A stretch of DNA of 64,000 nucleotides from Bacillus sp. FJAT-28004 (GCF_001280845.1 NZ_LGHP01000001.1:739905-803904); one strand, 5' to 3'. Positions 17,355 through 26,063 are shown, counted from the first letter of the stretch. Program-made: numbers and translations. Notes: generated from the sequence alone by a model not told the origin.

Positions 17355-18053
17355 ATGACTAGAGAAACCATTCTAATGGTAGACGACGAGAAAGAAATTT
17401 TAAGTCTTATGGAAATTTATTTTAAAAATGAAGGGTTTACGATGTTAAAGGCATCTAATGGACTTGAAGCTCTGGAGAAGCTGAATAATCATAAAGTGGA
17501 CCTCATTATTCTCGATGTGATGATGCCTGTAATGGACGGGCTTGAGGCATGTATGAAAATTCGGGAGCAAAACCATATTCCGATTATTATGCTGTCTGCT
17601 AAAACACAGGATATCGATAAAATATCGGGTTTAAGCTTAGGGGCAGACGAATATGTAACCAAGCCATTTAGCCCTTTGGTATTGCTTGCGAGCGTCAAAT
17701 CGCATATTCGCAGGGCGAAGCAATTTCATTCGAAGGCGATTCATAATGACAATGAAATCATCATTGATGATCTCATTATAAATACGGCAACACACACTGT
17801 AACCGTTGATCGACAGGAAATTAAGCTGACGCCTCGTGAATTTTCCATTCTTAACTTGCTGGCCATCAATCGCGGTATTGTCCTTAGCATGGACAAAATT
17901 TATGAGAGCGCTTGGAACGAGCCTTTTATGGAATCCAAAAACACGGTAATGGTGCACATCCGTAAAATCCGAGAAAAAATCGAGAAGGACACCCAAAATC
18001 CCAAATTCATAAAAACAGTTTGGGGGATTGGCTATAAAATGGATGCGCTATAA
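17355..18053 (+). CDS. OmpR/PhoB-family response regulator
   Basis: 232 residues: a receiver domain (acidic pair D10-D11, phospho-acceptor D54 in 'LIILDVMMP', K104 in 'YVTKPFSP') and a C-terminal winged helix ('LTPREFSILNLLAINRG', 'VMVHIRKIREKIEKD', 'IKTVWGIGYKM'). It resembles the VanR/YkoG group. GGAGGG lies 9 bases before the ATG at 17355; the longer in-frame ORF from 17292 would contain that site. The kinase gene follows 69 bases later. It probably binds the TTAAG direct-repeat arrays at 15642 and 19493, which flank the two genes. Confidence 0.92.
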   Translation: MTRETILMVDDEKEILSLMEIYFKNEGFTMLKASNGLEALEKLNNHKVDLIILDVMMPVMDGLEACMKIREQNHIPIIMLSAKTQDIDKISGLSLGADEYVTKPFSPLVLLASVKSHIRRAKQFHSKAIHNDNEIIIDDLIINTATHTVTVDRQEIKLTPREFSILNLLAINRGIVLSMDKIYESAWNEPFMESKNTVMVHIRKIREKIEKDTQNPKFIKTVWGIGYKMDAL

Positions 18054-18122
18054 CCTGAGTGTGGGCATCGTCTTCCTTAACCGATTTACTTGCAAAACCT
18101 CTCAAATAAAGGTGTTGAAATC

Positions 18123-19496
18123 ATGAAGAACAAGTACAAATTCAATATAAAGGCAGCTGCTGCAAGTGTTGGAGCAGCATTGCTGTTTGCTGTTATTGGT
18201 CGGATGCTTCTATGGTTTATGTTATACATTCCTCCATACGACAAGTCGATCAAGTGGGCAATAGAGAATATAGGCTCCACCCCTATAGTAACTGCTGCGG
18301 CCATCTTCATCTTTGTGATCAGCTACAGAAAGCTTGACCAGCGTGACTTGAAACGAGATCAAGACGGAAAAAACAGTGGGGGAAGTGAAAATAAAAAGAG
18401 CTATAAGTTTTTCCGTACGATTCGATTATCCTTTATCCTCGCTTTCTTACAAAGCTTGGGTCTTATGTTATGCTTCGTTATTGCGGGACATTTGCTTGCC
18501 TATGTGCTCATAGAATACACATCGTATGATCGAACATTGATTTGGATCGTAAATAATATCGGTTCTACCCCTGTCATTGCGATTTTCGGCTGCTTGCTGT
18601 TTCTTGCTCTATTTTTCTGGACGAGTAGGAACATGATTATGTATTTAAAGGAAATACGCTATGGACTGCAGCAGCTGGGAGCTGGGAAGCTTGATTATGT
18701 CATTCCAGTCAAAGCGGCAGATGAGCTTGGGGAAATTGCAAGCAGCATAAATGTATTAGGCGAGCAGTTCAATCAGCTCCTGCAGGATGAGCGAAATGCC
18801 GAGAAGTCAAAAAATGATTTAATTACTGGTGTATCGCATGATTTGCGCACACCGCTTACTTCTATATTAGGGTTTCTTGAATTGATTGATCAGGATCGCT
18901 ATCAGGATGAGGTAGAGCTTCGATATTTCGTAAACATCGCTTATGAGAAATCGAAGCACTTGAAACGATTGATCGATGATCTGTTTGAATATACGAAGTT
19001 AAACAATGGCATGCCGCTAGAGCTTTCTGAATTAGATATTGTAGGATTCGCCTTGCAGCTTGCAGAGGAATTTGTTCCAAGCCTTGAGAAAGCAAAGATG
19101 AGCTGCAATATTCTAACCAAAGAAAGCACATTGTTCATTATGGCAGACGGGGACCTGCTCGCACGCGCCTACGATAATTTAATGACGAACGCCATTCAAT
19201 ATGGCAGCTCAGGCAAGATTATTGATTTGCAAATAGAGAATAGACAGGATAGGGCTGTCATTCGAATCATTAATTATGGCGAGCAAATTCCGGCCCAAGA
19301 TGTTCCTTTTATTTTTGACCGCTTCTACCGTGTTGATCGATCAAGATCTACAGAGTCGGGGTCGGGAGGGACAGGCCTTGGACTCGCGATTACTAAAAGT
19401 ATTATCGAAGCGCAAAATGGACGGATATCGGTTAGCAGCACCGCTAAGGAGACGATCTTCGAAATGAGCTTCCCATTAGCGCAGCAAAAAACTTAA
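18123..19496 (+). CDS. Sensor histidine kinase with internally duplicated membrane sensor
   Basis: 457 residues. Four membrane helices form two similar pairs: residues 12-69 and 101-168. Each pair ends in a matching motif, 'YDKSIKWAIENIGSTPIV' (39-56) and 'YDRTLIWIVNNIGSTPVI' (135-152). A HAMP linker follows, then the H-box 'GVSHDLRTPLTSI' (His239), N-box and G-boxes 'FDRFYRVDRSRS' and 'GTGLGLAI'. It phosphorylates the regulator encoded upstream. The ATG at 18123 has AAAGGTG upstream; an earlier in-frame start at 18090 lacks one. The stop codon overlaps the first TTAAG of the downstream operator. Confidence 0.92.
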   Translation: MKNKYKFNIKAAAASVGAALLFAVIGRMLLWFMLYIPPYDKSIKWAIENIGSTPIVTAAAIFIFVISYRKLDQRDLKRDQDGKNSGGSENKKSYKFFRTIRLSFILAFLQSLGLMLCFVIAGHLLAYVLIEYTSYDRTLIWIVNNIGSTPVIAIFGCLLFLALFFWTSRNMIMYLKEIRYGLQQLGAGKLDYVIPVKAADELGEIASSINVLGEQFNQLLQDERNAEKSKNDLITGVSHDLRTPLTSILGFLELIDQDRYQDEVELRYFVNIAYEKSKHLKRLIDDLFEYTKLNNGMPLELSELDIVGFALQLAEEFVPSLEKAKMSCNILTKESTLFIMADGDLLARAYDNLMTNAIQYGSSGKIIDLQIENRQDRAVIRIINYGEQIPAQDVPFIFDRFYRVDRSRSTESGSGGTGLGLAITKSIIEAQNGRISVSSTAKETIFEMSFPLAQQKT

Positions 19497-19558
19497 GAAT
19501 TCTTTAAGCATATGTTAAGCGGCAATAAACGCAGTCGATAAGATCCTTCCTCTAAACT
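19493..19558 (+). promoter_or_regulatory. Triple TTAAG direct-repeat operator and -10 of the deacetylase lipoprotein
   Basis: TTAAG at 19493, 19504 and 19515 (11-bp steps), then TAAACT at 19553-19558, 38 bp after the third repeat. TCCTCTAAACTATC around the -10 is identical to the promoter at 15642-15707. There is no recognisable -35, as expected for an activated promoter. Confidence 0.7.
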
Positions 19559-19592
19559 ATCCATTAGTTGGGTAGCCAAGGAGGAAAACAAA

Positions 19593-20780
19593 ATGGATCA
19601 AAAGAAACAAACAGCGCTCGCAATCGTAATTGCCGTCGCCATGATGGTTGGATGGCTGCTTACAGGATGTTCGAATGAGAACGAGGTAAGCGACATTCAA
19701 TTTATCGTAAATGGTACAAAGCTAGAGGGTAAAGCGCCTGCGATGATTCAAAATGACAGGCTTATGGTGTCGGAGCAATATTTGGAGACAGCGTTTGATA
19801 CACAGTTAGAATTGTTTAGTGTACCTTCCAAAAAAGAGAATGTTTATTATTCAGAGCAGGTCGCTGTTCTTATGTATCATGATATAGCAATAAAACCTGA
19901 GTCTGATGGAATTATTGCTGTAGAGCGATTTAAAAAGCAGATGCAGCTCGTGAAGCAGAATGGTTTTCAAGTGATCAGTATCAAACAGTACGTAAACTTT
20001 ATGCAAGGGAAAGGCAGCGTGCCCGACAATGCGTTGTTGATTACATTTGATGACGGGTACGAAAGCTTTTATAAGCTTGCTTATCCTATTTTGAAGGAAT
20101 ACGGTTACCCTGCTGTTAACTTTGTTATCGTCTCGACGATTGATGATCGTACAAAGCCAGGAACGCCTAAGCTGACTTGGGATCAGATGAGGGAAATGCA
20201 GCAAGCTGGGATGAGCTTTATGAGCCACACCTTTGACATGCATCATTATGGCGTAGTGAATGAACACGGGAATGAAGCACCGGTCATGTCCAAACTGAGT
20301 TATGATAAAGATAAGAAAAAGATGGAAACGAACGAGGAGTATGTGCAGCGGTTGAGTAATGATCTGTTTAAGGCAGAAGAAAGACTGCGGAGCGAGCTCG
20401 GCAATACGGTGAGTGCGCTTGCTTTCCCATACGGTGCCTATAATGAAACTATATTGGAGCTGACAGAAGCGGCAGGAATATCGGTAACGTTTACGACGAA
20501 AGAAGGCATCAACTCCAAGTTCCATCGCACGGGCTACCGAATAAATGGGGCAAGAGCAGGTGAAACCGAAGATGCTCTTTTCCATAAGCTGAAGGGAAAG
20601 GGAAATCATTCTGCCAAGCTGCTTATAGATGGAAAAGAAGTCACTGGCATAAATTTCTCGGAAAAGTCTGGTGCTCACATGCGGATGATTTCTTTACGTG
20701 ACTTTGGCGATTATTATGATTGGAAAATCAAATGGCATCATGAGAAAAAACAAGTGGAAATCAAAACAAAACAGTCGTAA
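19593..20780 (+). CDS. Polysaccharide deacetylase lipoprotein with split stalk domain
   Basis: 395 residues. Lipobox L-T-G-C (Cys26). The NodB (CE4) domain shows 'LITFDDGY' (catalytic and metal-binding Asp), 'SHTFDMHH' (metal-binding His residues) and 'FPYGAYN'. It would remove acetyl groups from peptidoglycan or another surface glycan. The N-terminal segment 'IQFIVNGTKLEG' and the C-terminal segment 'MISLRDFGDYYDWKIKW' look like the first and last thirds of a copper amine oxidase N-terminal-type stalk domain that encloses the NodB domain. AAGGAGG precedes the ATG. The TTAAG-type promoter places it under the neighbouring two-component system. Confidence 0.85.
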   Translation: MDQKKQTALAIVIAVAMMVGWLLTGCSNENEVSDIQFIVNGTKLEGKAPAMIQNDRLMVSEQYLETAFDTQLELFSVPSKKENVYYSEQVAVLMYHDIAIKPESDGIIAVERFKKQMQLVKQNGFQVISIKQYVNFMQGKGSVPDNALLITFDDGYESFYKLAYPILKEYGYPAVNFVIVSTIDDRTKPGTPKLTWDQMREMQQAGMSFMSHTFDMHHYGVVNEHGNEAPVMSKLSYDKDKKKMETNEEYVQRLSNDLFKAEERLRSELGNTVSALAFPYGAYNETILELTEAAGISVTFTTKEGINSKFHRTGYRINGARAGETEDALFHKLKGKGNHSAKLLIDGKEVTGINFSEKSGAHMRMISLRDFGDYYDWKIKWHHEKKQVEIKTKQS

Positions 20781-20924
20781 TTATCGATTGTAAAAAGACT
20801 TGTAAATTCGACAAAACTAGTGCTTTCCATACATTTACAATAAATAGAGTCTCCTGTACAATGAGTAGAGTTTGTGAATAACGAAGATCTACTTAATATG
20901 TTCGATGATAAAGGAGACGAGTGG

Positions 20925-22544
20925 ATGAAATTATTTTTTGCAAGACCAAGCAAGTTATTGATCCTTTTATTAGCCTTAACACTTATTTTCGTTGCAGGTT
21001 GTCAAGCTGTTTCTAATCTTGATTTTAATACGGCTCTCAAAAATTCGCTCAAAGTTACATCAAGTGAAAGCAAGCAATCTTTAGAATTTAAGCTGCTGCT
21101 TGATGAAGCAGCCTATGAAGGTGCACCTGAAGAAGAAATGGCGATTATGAAGCTGGTGTCTAATATGAAGCTTCAGCTAGATCATGTTAAAGCTCAGGAC
21201 AGCTCGCATATATCCTTGGACGGCAGTCTTGTTTTTGGAGAAACGGCAAGCATTAAGTTCGCTTTGAAAATGTCCGATAAGCTTGCGGTGCTGGAGCTTG
21301 AAGGAGCGAAGCATCCTTTTGTTCTTGACCTGACGAGTGAGAGTCTCCTTGGATTAGCGGGTGTGTCAGACTTGACTGGATTGCCAGCTGGAGCAGCGTC
21401 TGCTGAAACACCGGCGCTTGACGAAGCGGCGTTAACGGCGCTTGGCCACCAGATGCTTGATACAATCGGCTCATATGTCATACATAACCTGCCGAATCCG
21501 GAACGAATTGAAGTGAAACCTGTAAATGAGTCGATTAACGGTTCACCGACTTCATTGATGAAGGTGCATATTGACCTCGATGGTCCTGAAATTTGGGCAT
21601 GGGTGAAAAAATATGTCGATGCTCTCGTTGCTGATCGTGCTGGTTTAGATAAAATGGTAGCGGGCGTGCTTACGATTCTTCAAAGCAATCCGGATGTATG
21701 GGCAGCCGCGGGTACGATTAACCCATTTGAAGGCAGCGGATTAGATGCTGAGGATCCGAAGGAAGTAATCAAGGAGGCGACAGATGCTATCGCTCTTCTG
21801 TTAACAGAATTGCAAGGTGAGCTGAAGCTGCTTGAGGAAGAGCAAAAAGAAACATTAGATGAAATATTCACCAAGGACTTAACGATCAAAGCAGATGTTT
21901 ACGTAGATAATAAACTTGATATTCGGAAGCAAGCTTATGAGCTTTCATACATGCCTACGATTGATTTGGAATATGGCGTATTGCCGATTAAAGGGTTAAC
22001 AATCAAAGTAGAGAGCGAATCGTGGAATGTGAACGGCACTGTAAAAGCAGATGCGCCTGTAGCATCCAAAACGGATATCCCTGTCGAGAAGCTGTTTGGC
22101 ATGCAAGGTTATCAAGTGTTGAAGCAGTTTGATGAGAAATCATTGATTTATGATCTGTTGAAAAATAAAATGCATATCGGCAAGCAAAACATCACTTGGT
22201 ATCCTTCTGATTATTATAATCCTGTTATTTTGACTGCCGATCACATTACTATTATTCCGCTTCGCGATACGGTTGAGGAGCTAGGGGCTACTCTTACGTA
22301 CGACAAAACAACAAAAAGCTTAAAGGTGTATGATGAGGCTACAAATACGACAATTGTTATGAAGAACGGCAGTGACACCGCTGTTGTTAACGGGAAAAAC
22401 GTGAAATGGTCCTTCCCGGTAACGGTTATTAATGGAACGACCTACGTTTCGGCACGTAATTTGGCTTCTGCATTAAAAGCAAAGATTGGCTGGACCGATA
22501 TGGGCGAGGACATGAGAATATTTACACTAGATCGGGAAGTCTAA
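20925..22544 (+). CDS. Lipoprotein with C-terminal copper-amine-oxidase-N (stalk) domain
   Basis: 539 residues. Signal peptide with lipobox V-A-G-C (Cys26). The middle (about residues 35-400) has no family I recognise; it is mixed alpha/beta with acidic linkers. The C-terminal 110 residues contain 'ITIIPLRDTVEELGATL' and 'VINGTTYVSARNLASAL', two half-motifs of the stalk domain common in Paenibacillus surface proteins. No copper-binding residues are implied by this domain. The ATG at 20925 has AAAGGAGA at normal spacing. It is 144 bases after the deacetylase without a visible terminator between, and both may act on the envelope. Confidence 0.75.
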   Translation: MKLFFARPSKLLILLLALTLIFVAGCQAVSNLDFNTALKNSLKVTSSESKQSLEFKLLLDEAAYEGAPEEEMAIMKLVSNMKLQLDHVKAQDSSHISLDGSLVFGETASIKFALKMSDKLAVLELEGAKHPFVLDLTSESLLGLAGVSDLTGLPAGAASAETPALDEAALTALGHQMLDTIGSYVIHNLPNPERIEVKPVNESINGSPTSLMKVHIDLDGPEIWAWVKKYVDALVADRAGLDKMVAGVLTILQSNPDVWAAAGTINPFEGSGLDAEDPKEVIKEATDAIALLLTELQGELKLLEEEQKETLDEIFTKDLTIKADVYVDNKLDIRKQAYELSYMPTIDLEYGVLPIKGLTIKVESESWNVNGTVKADAPVASKTDIPVEKLFGMQGYQVLKQFDEKSLIYDLLKNKMHIGKQNITWYPSDYYNPVILTADHITIIPLRDTVEELGATLTYDKTTKSLKVYDEATNTTIVMKNGSDTAVVNGKNVKWSFPVTVINGTTYVSARNLASALKAKIGWTDMGEDMRIFTLDREV

Positions 22545-22599
22545 GCAAGAACTAGAACATACGTGAACATTAAATTTAAGCGATGTGTAGAGGTGCATA

Positions 22600-22947
22600 A
22601 TGAAAAAGTTAACGACTGACAAGGCTTTCCGGGAAGCAGTTGCAAGCGAAGGACTCACCATAGCTGTATTTAAGACAACTTGGTGCAAGGACTGCCATTT
22701 TATCGATCCATTTATGCCGGATTTAGAACGTCATTATGAGGGCAAGGTCACTTTCATCGAGCTTGATCGTGATGATCTTCCTGATCTTTGCTCCGAACTG
22801 AACATACTAGGTATACCGAGCTTTATCGCTTTCCGTGAAAGCAAGGAGCTTGTTAGATTCGTTAGCAAGCTGCGCAAATCACGCGAGGAAATCGAGGAAT
22901 TCGTCGATCGTGCCATCCAAGTCAGCGATGCGCTGACTCATAAGTAA
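22600..22947 (+). CDS. Thioredoxin-family protein
   Basis: 115 residues with a thioredoxin fold. The redox motif is 'TTWCKDCHF', a C-K-D-C in place of the usual C-G-P-C, and the cis-proline is in 'LGIPSFIAF'. The lysine-aspartate pair suggests a reducing potential different from TrxA, as in YtpP-like proteins of Bacillus. There is no signal peptide, so it acts in the cytoplasm. AGAGGTG is 5 bases upstream of the ATG and a long terminator follows directly. Confidence 0.9.
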   Translation: MKKLTTDKAFREAVASEGLTIAVFKTTWCKDCHFIDPFMPDLERHYEGKVTFIELDRDDLPDLCSELNILGIPSFIAFRESKELVRFVSKLRKSREEIEEFVDRAIQVSDALTHK

Positions 22948-22953
22948 CCGTTA

Positions 22954-23002
22954 GTCCGCGTATGGAGGGAAAGCATTCCCTCTGCGCGGGCTTTCCTTTT
23001 TT
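22954..23002 (+). terminator. Terminator after the thioredoxin-family gene
   Basis: CCGCG and GAGGGAA stem segments pair with TTCCCTC and CGCGG, followed by a T tract. Confidence 0.85.
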
Positions 23003-23105
23003 ATTATGCTTCTACTCGGAAGTGTCACATTTTCAACATGGCTTTTGCCTTTTTTTATGGCTATAATTGAACTGTTATTAAAACATGAAATAAGGTGATT
23101 TTATT

Positions 23106-24035
23106 ATGGTAACCGGGCGTTTTCGCGCGTTAGCTATCGCTGCGTGCATCGGAATGCTTCTTGTACTGCTCGGCGGGGCATTAGTGACGAATACGGATTC
23201 AGGACGAGGCTGCGGTGATGACTGGCCTTTGTGTCATGGCAAATTTATACCTGCTTATACGATCGAATCCATGATTGAATATTCACATCGGCTTGTAACG
23301 GGCTTTGAAGGTCTTCTTGTTCTCGCTACTGCTGTTGCAATGTTCCGTAAATTTAAACAAAACCGAAAAGGCTTTAAGGAGCCATTGTTTTACGCAGGTG
23401 GCGCATTGCTATTCACCATTATCCAGGCGCTAATGGGAGCCGCCGCCGTAATGTGGCCTCAATCTCCGCCTATTATGGCCATACATTTCGGTATTTCATT
23501 AATCGCTTTTGCTGCGACATTGTTGTTAGTGATTTGGACGTTTAGAGCGAAAAACGGACCACCAGCGGAGTTTAAAGTACCGCGTTCTATTTTTCCTCGT
23601 GTACTGCTCACATCTATTTTTTGTTACGTTGTTGTATACTTAGGAGCATTCATTCGGCATACGGAGTCTGGCGGGGGCTGCCTAGGCTGGCCGCTTTGTA
23701 ATGGGGAAGTTATTCCGGAGATTAGCGGTGCAACGGGAGCGGTGTTTATCCACCGTGTGGCTGCCTTGCTGCTTGGTATTAGCCTTGCAGGATTGTTCCT
23801 TCATATTCGCAAGGTTAGCCATGGCGGAGCCGGATTAACGAAGCCTGCTGCTTGGACGCTTGGACTTGTCATTACTCAAATTTTCAGCGGTGCACTGCTG
23901 ACAGCAACCATATCGAACTCGGAGTGGTTTCTATTCACCAACTTATTGCATAATTTAATTGTTACCGGATTGTTCGGCATATTAATGGATATATTAATTC
24001 GTTCATGGCGACTAAGGGAAGGGCGTAACGGATAG
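23106..24035 (+). CDS. ctaA: Heme A synthase (CtaA/COX15)
   Basis: 309 residues and eight membrane helices in two related four-helix halves. Heme-ligand histidines are in 'EYSHRLVTG', 'AIHFGISL', 'FIHRVAALL' and 'NLLHNLIV'. Each half begins with a Cys-pair loop, 'GRGCGDDWPLCHG' and 'GGGCLGWPLCNG', the disulfide seen in Gram-positive CtaA. The enzyme oxidises heme O to heme A for aa3-type cytochrome oxidase. CtaB is not in the window. The SCO-like fragment at the window start is functionally related but 23 kb away. The gene appears to be transcribed alone. Confidence 0.93.
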   Translation: MVTGRFRALAIAACIGMLLVLLGGALVTNTDSGRGCGDDWPLCHGKFIPAYTIESMIEYSHRLVTGFEGLLVLATAVAMFRKFKQNRKGFKEPLFYAGGALLFTIIQALMGAAAVMWPQSPPIMAIHFGISLIAFAATLLLVIWTFRAKNGPPAEFKVPRSIFPRVLLTSIFCYVVVYLGAFIRHTESGGGCLGWPLCNGEVIPEISGATGAVFIHRVAALLLGISLAGLFLHIRKVSHGGAGLTKPAAWTLGLVITQIFSGALLTATISNSEWFLFTNLLHNLIVTGLFGILMDILIRSWRLREGRNG

Positions 24036-24099
24036 TTTAATTAAGTAGAGGCCTCTGAGTCAGCTGAAGGCATGTTAATGAAGAAGGGACTGTTCGATT

Positions 24100-24813
24100 A
24101 TGCTGCGTTTCCTGTTTGATGAACCCTTGAGAGAAGCGGAAGGAACCCTTGCAGAAACGTACCGTTTTATGGATCAGTTCGTCTCCATTTTGTCCCAAAA
24201 AATGTCTGAGGGCGGAGATAACGTTCAAAAGCTTCGCAAATATGAGATTTGGACGCTTGGTCTCCGTTCTTCTTTGGACGAGCTGGAGCAAAGCCACTAT
24301 GTCGCACTTCATTTTCAACATAAAATTACTTCCTCATCGCTCAAACAAATGACAGATGAGGAACGTATCCATTATAATCGTTATATCTACTTTGATAAAA
24401 ACGCTTTTATCCGTGTCTTTTCCTTGCTGGATAAACTTGGAACACTCCTTAATGAACTGCTGGATATGAGAACAGAGCGGATCAAACCGCATTTTTCTTA
24501 CTTCACAGTTTTACGCAATATGCGGGAGAAGAAAGCGCATCCGGGGCTTACTTGGAAGCTGAACGATGTGAAGGAGAAATACAAGGAATCCACGACAAGG
24601 ATGCGTAAGCGCAGAAACACCGAAATTCATTATATGAATTCGGAAATGCAAGATGATCTTATTCAAAGCAGTCGTATGTACGGCGAAGAGATCAAGTTGG
24701 AAAATGTAGCAGAGCAATCCGCTGATTTGACGCAGGGTCTATATCTGGCGATGGAATCACTGCTGCTCACGTATCAATACGCATGCGGATTGATGCGAAA
24801 CAAGCAACCATAA
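24100..24813 (+). CDS. Helical protein, HEPN-like (Cthe_2314 type)
   Basis: 237 residues, largely alpha-helical. Near residues 168-180 it carries 'RMRKRRNTEIHYMN', in which R172-N-T-E-I-H177 fits the R-x4-H catalytic signature of HEPN ribonucleases; a second R/H pair is near 139-147. I associate it with the HEPN family named after Clostridium thermocellum Cthe_2314. HEPN domains act as RNases in toxins and defence, but stand-alone chromosomal copies may be housekeeping. There is no obvious antitoxin partner: the neighbours are heme A synthase and a short-chain dehydrogenase 18 bases downstream. Confidence 0.55.
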   Translation: MLRFLFDEPLREAEGTLAETYRFMDQFVSILSQKMSEGGDNVQKLRKYEIWTLGLRSSLDELEQSHYVALHFQHKITSSSLKQMTDEERIHYNRYIYFDKNAFIRVFSLLDKLGTLLNELLDMRTERIKPHFSYFTVLRNMREKKAHPGLTWKLNDVKEKYKESTTRMRKRRNTEIHYMNSEMQDDLIQSSRMYGEEIKLENVAEQSADLTQGLYLAMESLLLTYQYACGLMRNKQP

Positions 24814-24831
24814 TCCCGAGGGGGGAAACTC

Positions 24832-25614
24832 GTGGGGCTCAAAGGCAAAACAGCATTAGTAACAGGTAGCGCGAAAGGACTCGGTAAACGAACGGCGCTC
24901 CAGCTTGCCGAGCAAGGCTGCAATGTTGTCATTAACTACTACGAGAGCGAGCTTGAAGCACAGCAGGTAAAGGCACAGATCGAGCAGTTAGGCGTTAAGG
25001 CAATTACAGTGCAGGCCGATATTGCAACGACTGAGGGCGTGGAGAGGCTTGCTGACGAGGCTGAGCGCTCGTTTGGCGGCGTTGATATATTAGTCAACAA
25101 TGCCGGTCCATTTGTCCGCAAGCGGCGTCTGTTCAGTGAATATGATGAAGCGACAATCATTAGACTGCTCCATGGTAATTTATTAGGTGTCATGCTGCTG
25201 GATCATCGCCTGCTGCCGGGCATGCGAGAGCGGAAATGGGGGCGTATCGTCCATTTTGGCTTTGGTCATGCAGGAGAGGCGAGAGCTTGGCCGCATCGGG
25301 CGGTATATGCAGCGGCGAAGACGGGACTTGTATCGTTTACGAAGTCATTAGCTGTCGAAGAGGCGCCGCATGGCATTACGGTCAATTTAATTGGACCTGG
25401 AGATATTCGGGGCGATAATAAGGAACGATCTATTGCCGAGGTAGAGGAAGACTACGATAAAGAATCGCCGATCGGTCGCCCGGGTTCGGGTGAGGATGTA
25501 GCGCGCGTGGTGCTGTTTCTATGTGATCGGCAGTCGAACTTCTTGACCGGCAATGTCATCGACGTCACTGGTGGCTTTGATCCGATCGTTGCTAATATTA
25601 AAGGAATGTTTTGA
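24832..25614 (+). CDS. Short-chain dehydrogenase/reductase-fold protein
   Basis: 260 residues. The cofactor motif T-G-S-A-K-G-L-G (residues 11-18), 'VNNAG' (88-92) and Y159-A-A-A-K163 are present, and the C-terminus 'FLTGNVIDVTGGF' is typical of FabG-like proteins. The catalytic Ser that should lie 13 residues before Tyr159 is missing: the segment reads 'RIVHFGFGHAGEAR', placing His146 there. Activity may therefore differ or be lost. GTG is the start, with GAGGGGGG upstream. It is closely spaced after the HEPN-like gene and ends before a very strong bidirectional terminator. Confidence 0.85.
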   Translation: MGLKGKTALVTGSAKGLGKRTALQLAEQGCNVVINYYESELEAQQVKAQIEQLGVKAITVQADIATTEGVERLADEAERSFGGVDILVNNAGPFVRKRRLFSEYDEATIIRLLHGNLLGVMLLDHRLLPGMRERKWGRIVHFGFGHAGEARAWPHRAVYAAAKTGLVSFTKSLAVEEAPHGITVNLIGPGDIRGDNKERSIAEVEEDYDKESPIGRPGSGEDVARVVLFLCDRQSNFLTGNVIDVTGGFDPIVANIKGMF

Positions 25615-25627
25615 TCGCATATGATTA

Positions 25628-25688
25628 AAAAAAAGAGTCTTATCGTTAAGCATCGGAGCTAGCTCCGATGCTGTCGATAAGACTCTTC
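25628..25688. terminator. Bidirectional terminator between the dehydrogenase and yutI-like genes
   Basis: AAGAGTCTTATCG and GCATCGGAGC pair almost perfectly with GCTCCGATGC and CGATAAGACTCTT. An A tract on the left and T residues on the right let it serve both converging genes. Confidence 0.9.
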
Positions 25689-25732
25689 ATCATTTGTCAT
25701 GCCTTGAGCAATCATGATTCGTTCTTATATTT

Positions 25733-25978
25733 TTAGAATACTTGAACGACTTCGATTACACCTTCAACTTCTTCGAGAAGTGCACGTTCGATACCCGCTT
25801 TAAGCGTGATCGTCGAGCTTGGGCAGCTTCCGCATGCACCCATTAGGCGAAGCTTGATGATGCCGCCTTCGACATCGACGAGCTCAACATCGCCGCCGTC
25901 GCGCTGCAAAAACGGACGAAGCTTATCGAGTACGTCCAATACTTCATCGTACATTGTGTCTTGTACTTGTTCACTCAT
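25733..25978 (-). CDS. NifU C-terminal-domain Fe-S scaffold (YutI-like)
   Basis: 81 residues consisting only of the NifU C-terminal domain: '[23 protein letters not shown]' and the cluster-binding 'GACGSCPSS' C-x-x-C. Two such subunits bind one [4Fe-4S] cluster and hand it to target proteins. It is the YutI/Nfu type found next to yuzB and yutJ in Bacillus. The ATG at 25978 is preferred because AAAGGAGA is 8 bases upstream; an in-frame ATG at 25987 is in contact with that site. It is divergent from the YuzB-like gene. Confidence 0.9.
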   Translation of the reverse strand: MSEQVQDTMYDEVLDVLDKLRPFLQRDGGDVELVDVEGGIIKLRLMGACGSCPSSTITLKAGIERALLEEVEGVIEVVQVF

Positions 25979-26063
25979 TGCAATCATCTCCTTTCTCCCC
26001 TATTATAGTACAAAGTGAAGCAATTGAAAATGGATAGTAACTTAGTAAAGTTAGGTGAGGCAA

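Noticed and set aside
19851..20678. 275-codon open frame on the minus strand
   Set aside because: It lies wholly inside the deacetylase gene, has no ribosome site and its translation is rich in Cys/His/Arg without domain motifs; it is an antisense shadow.
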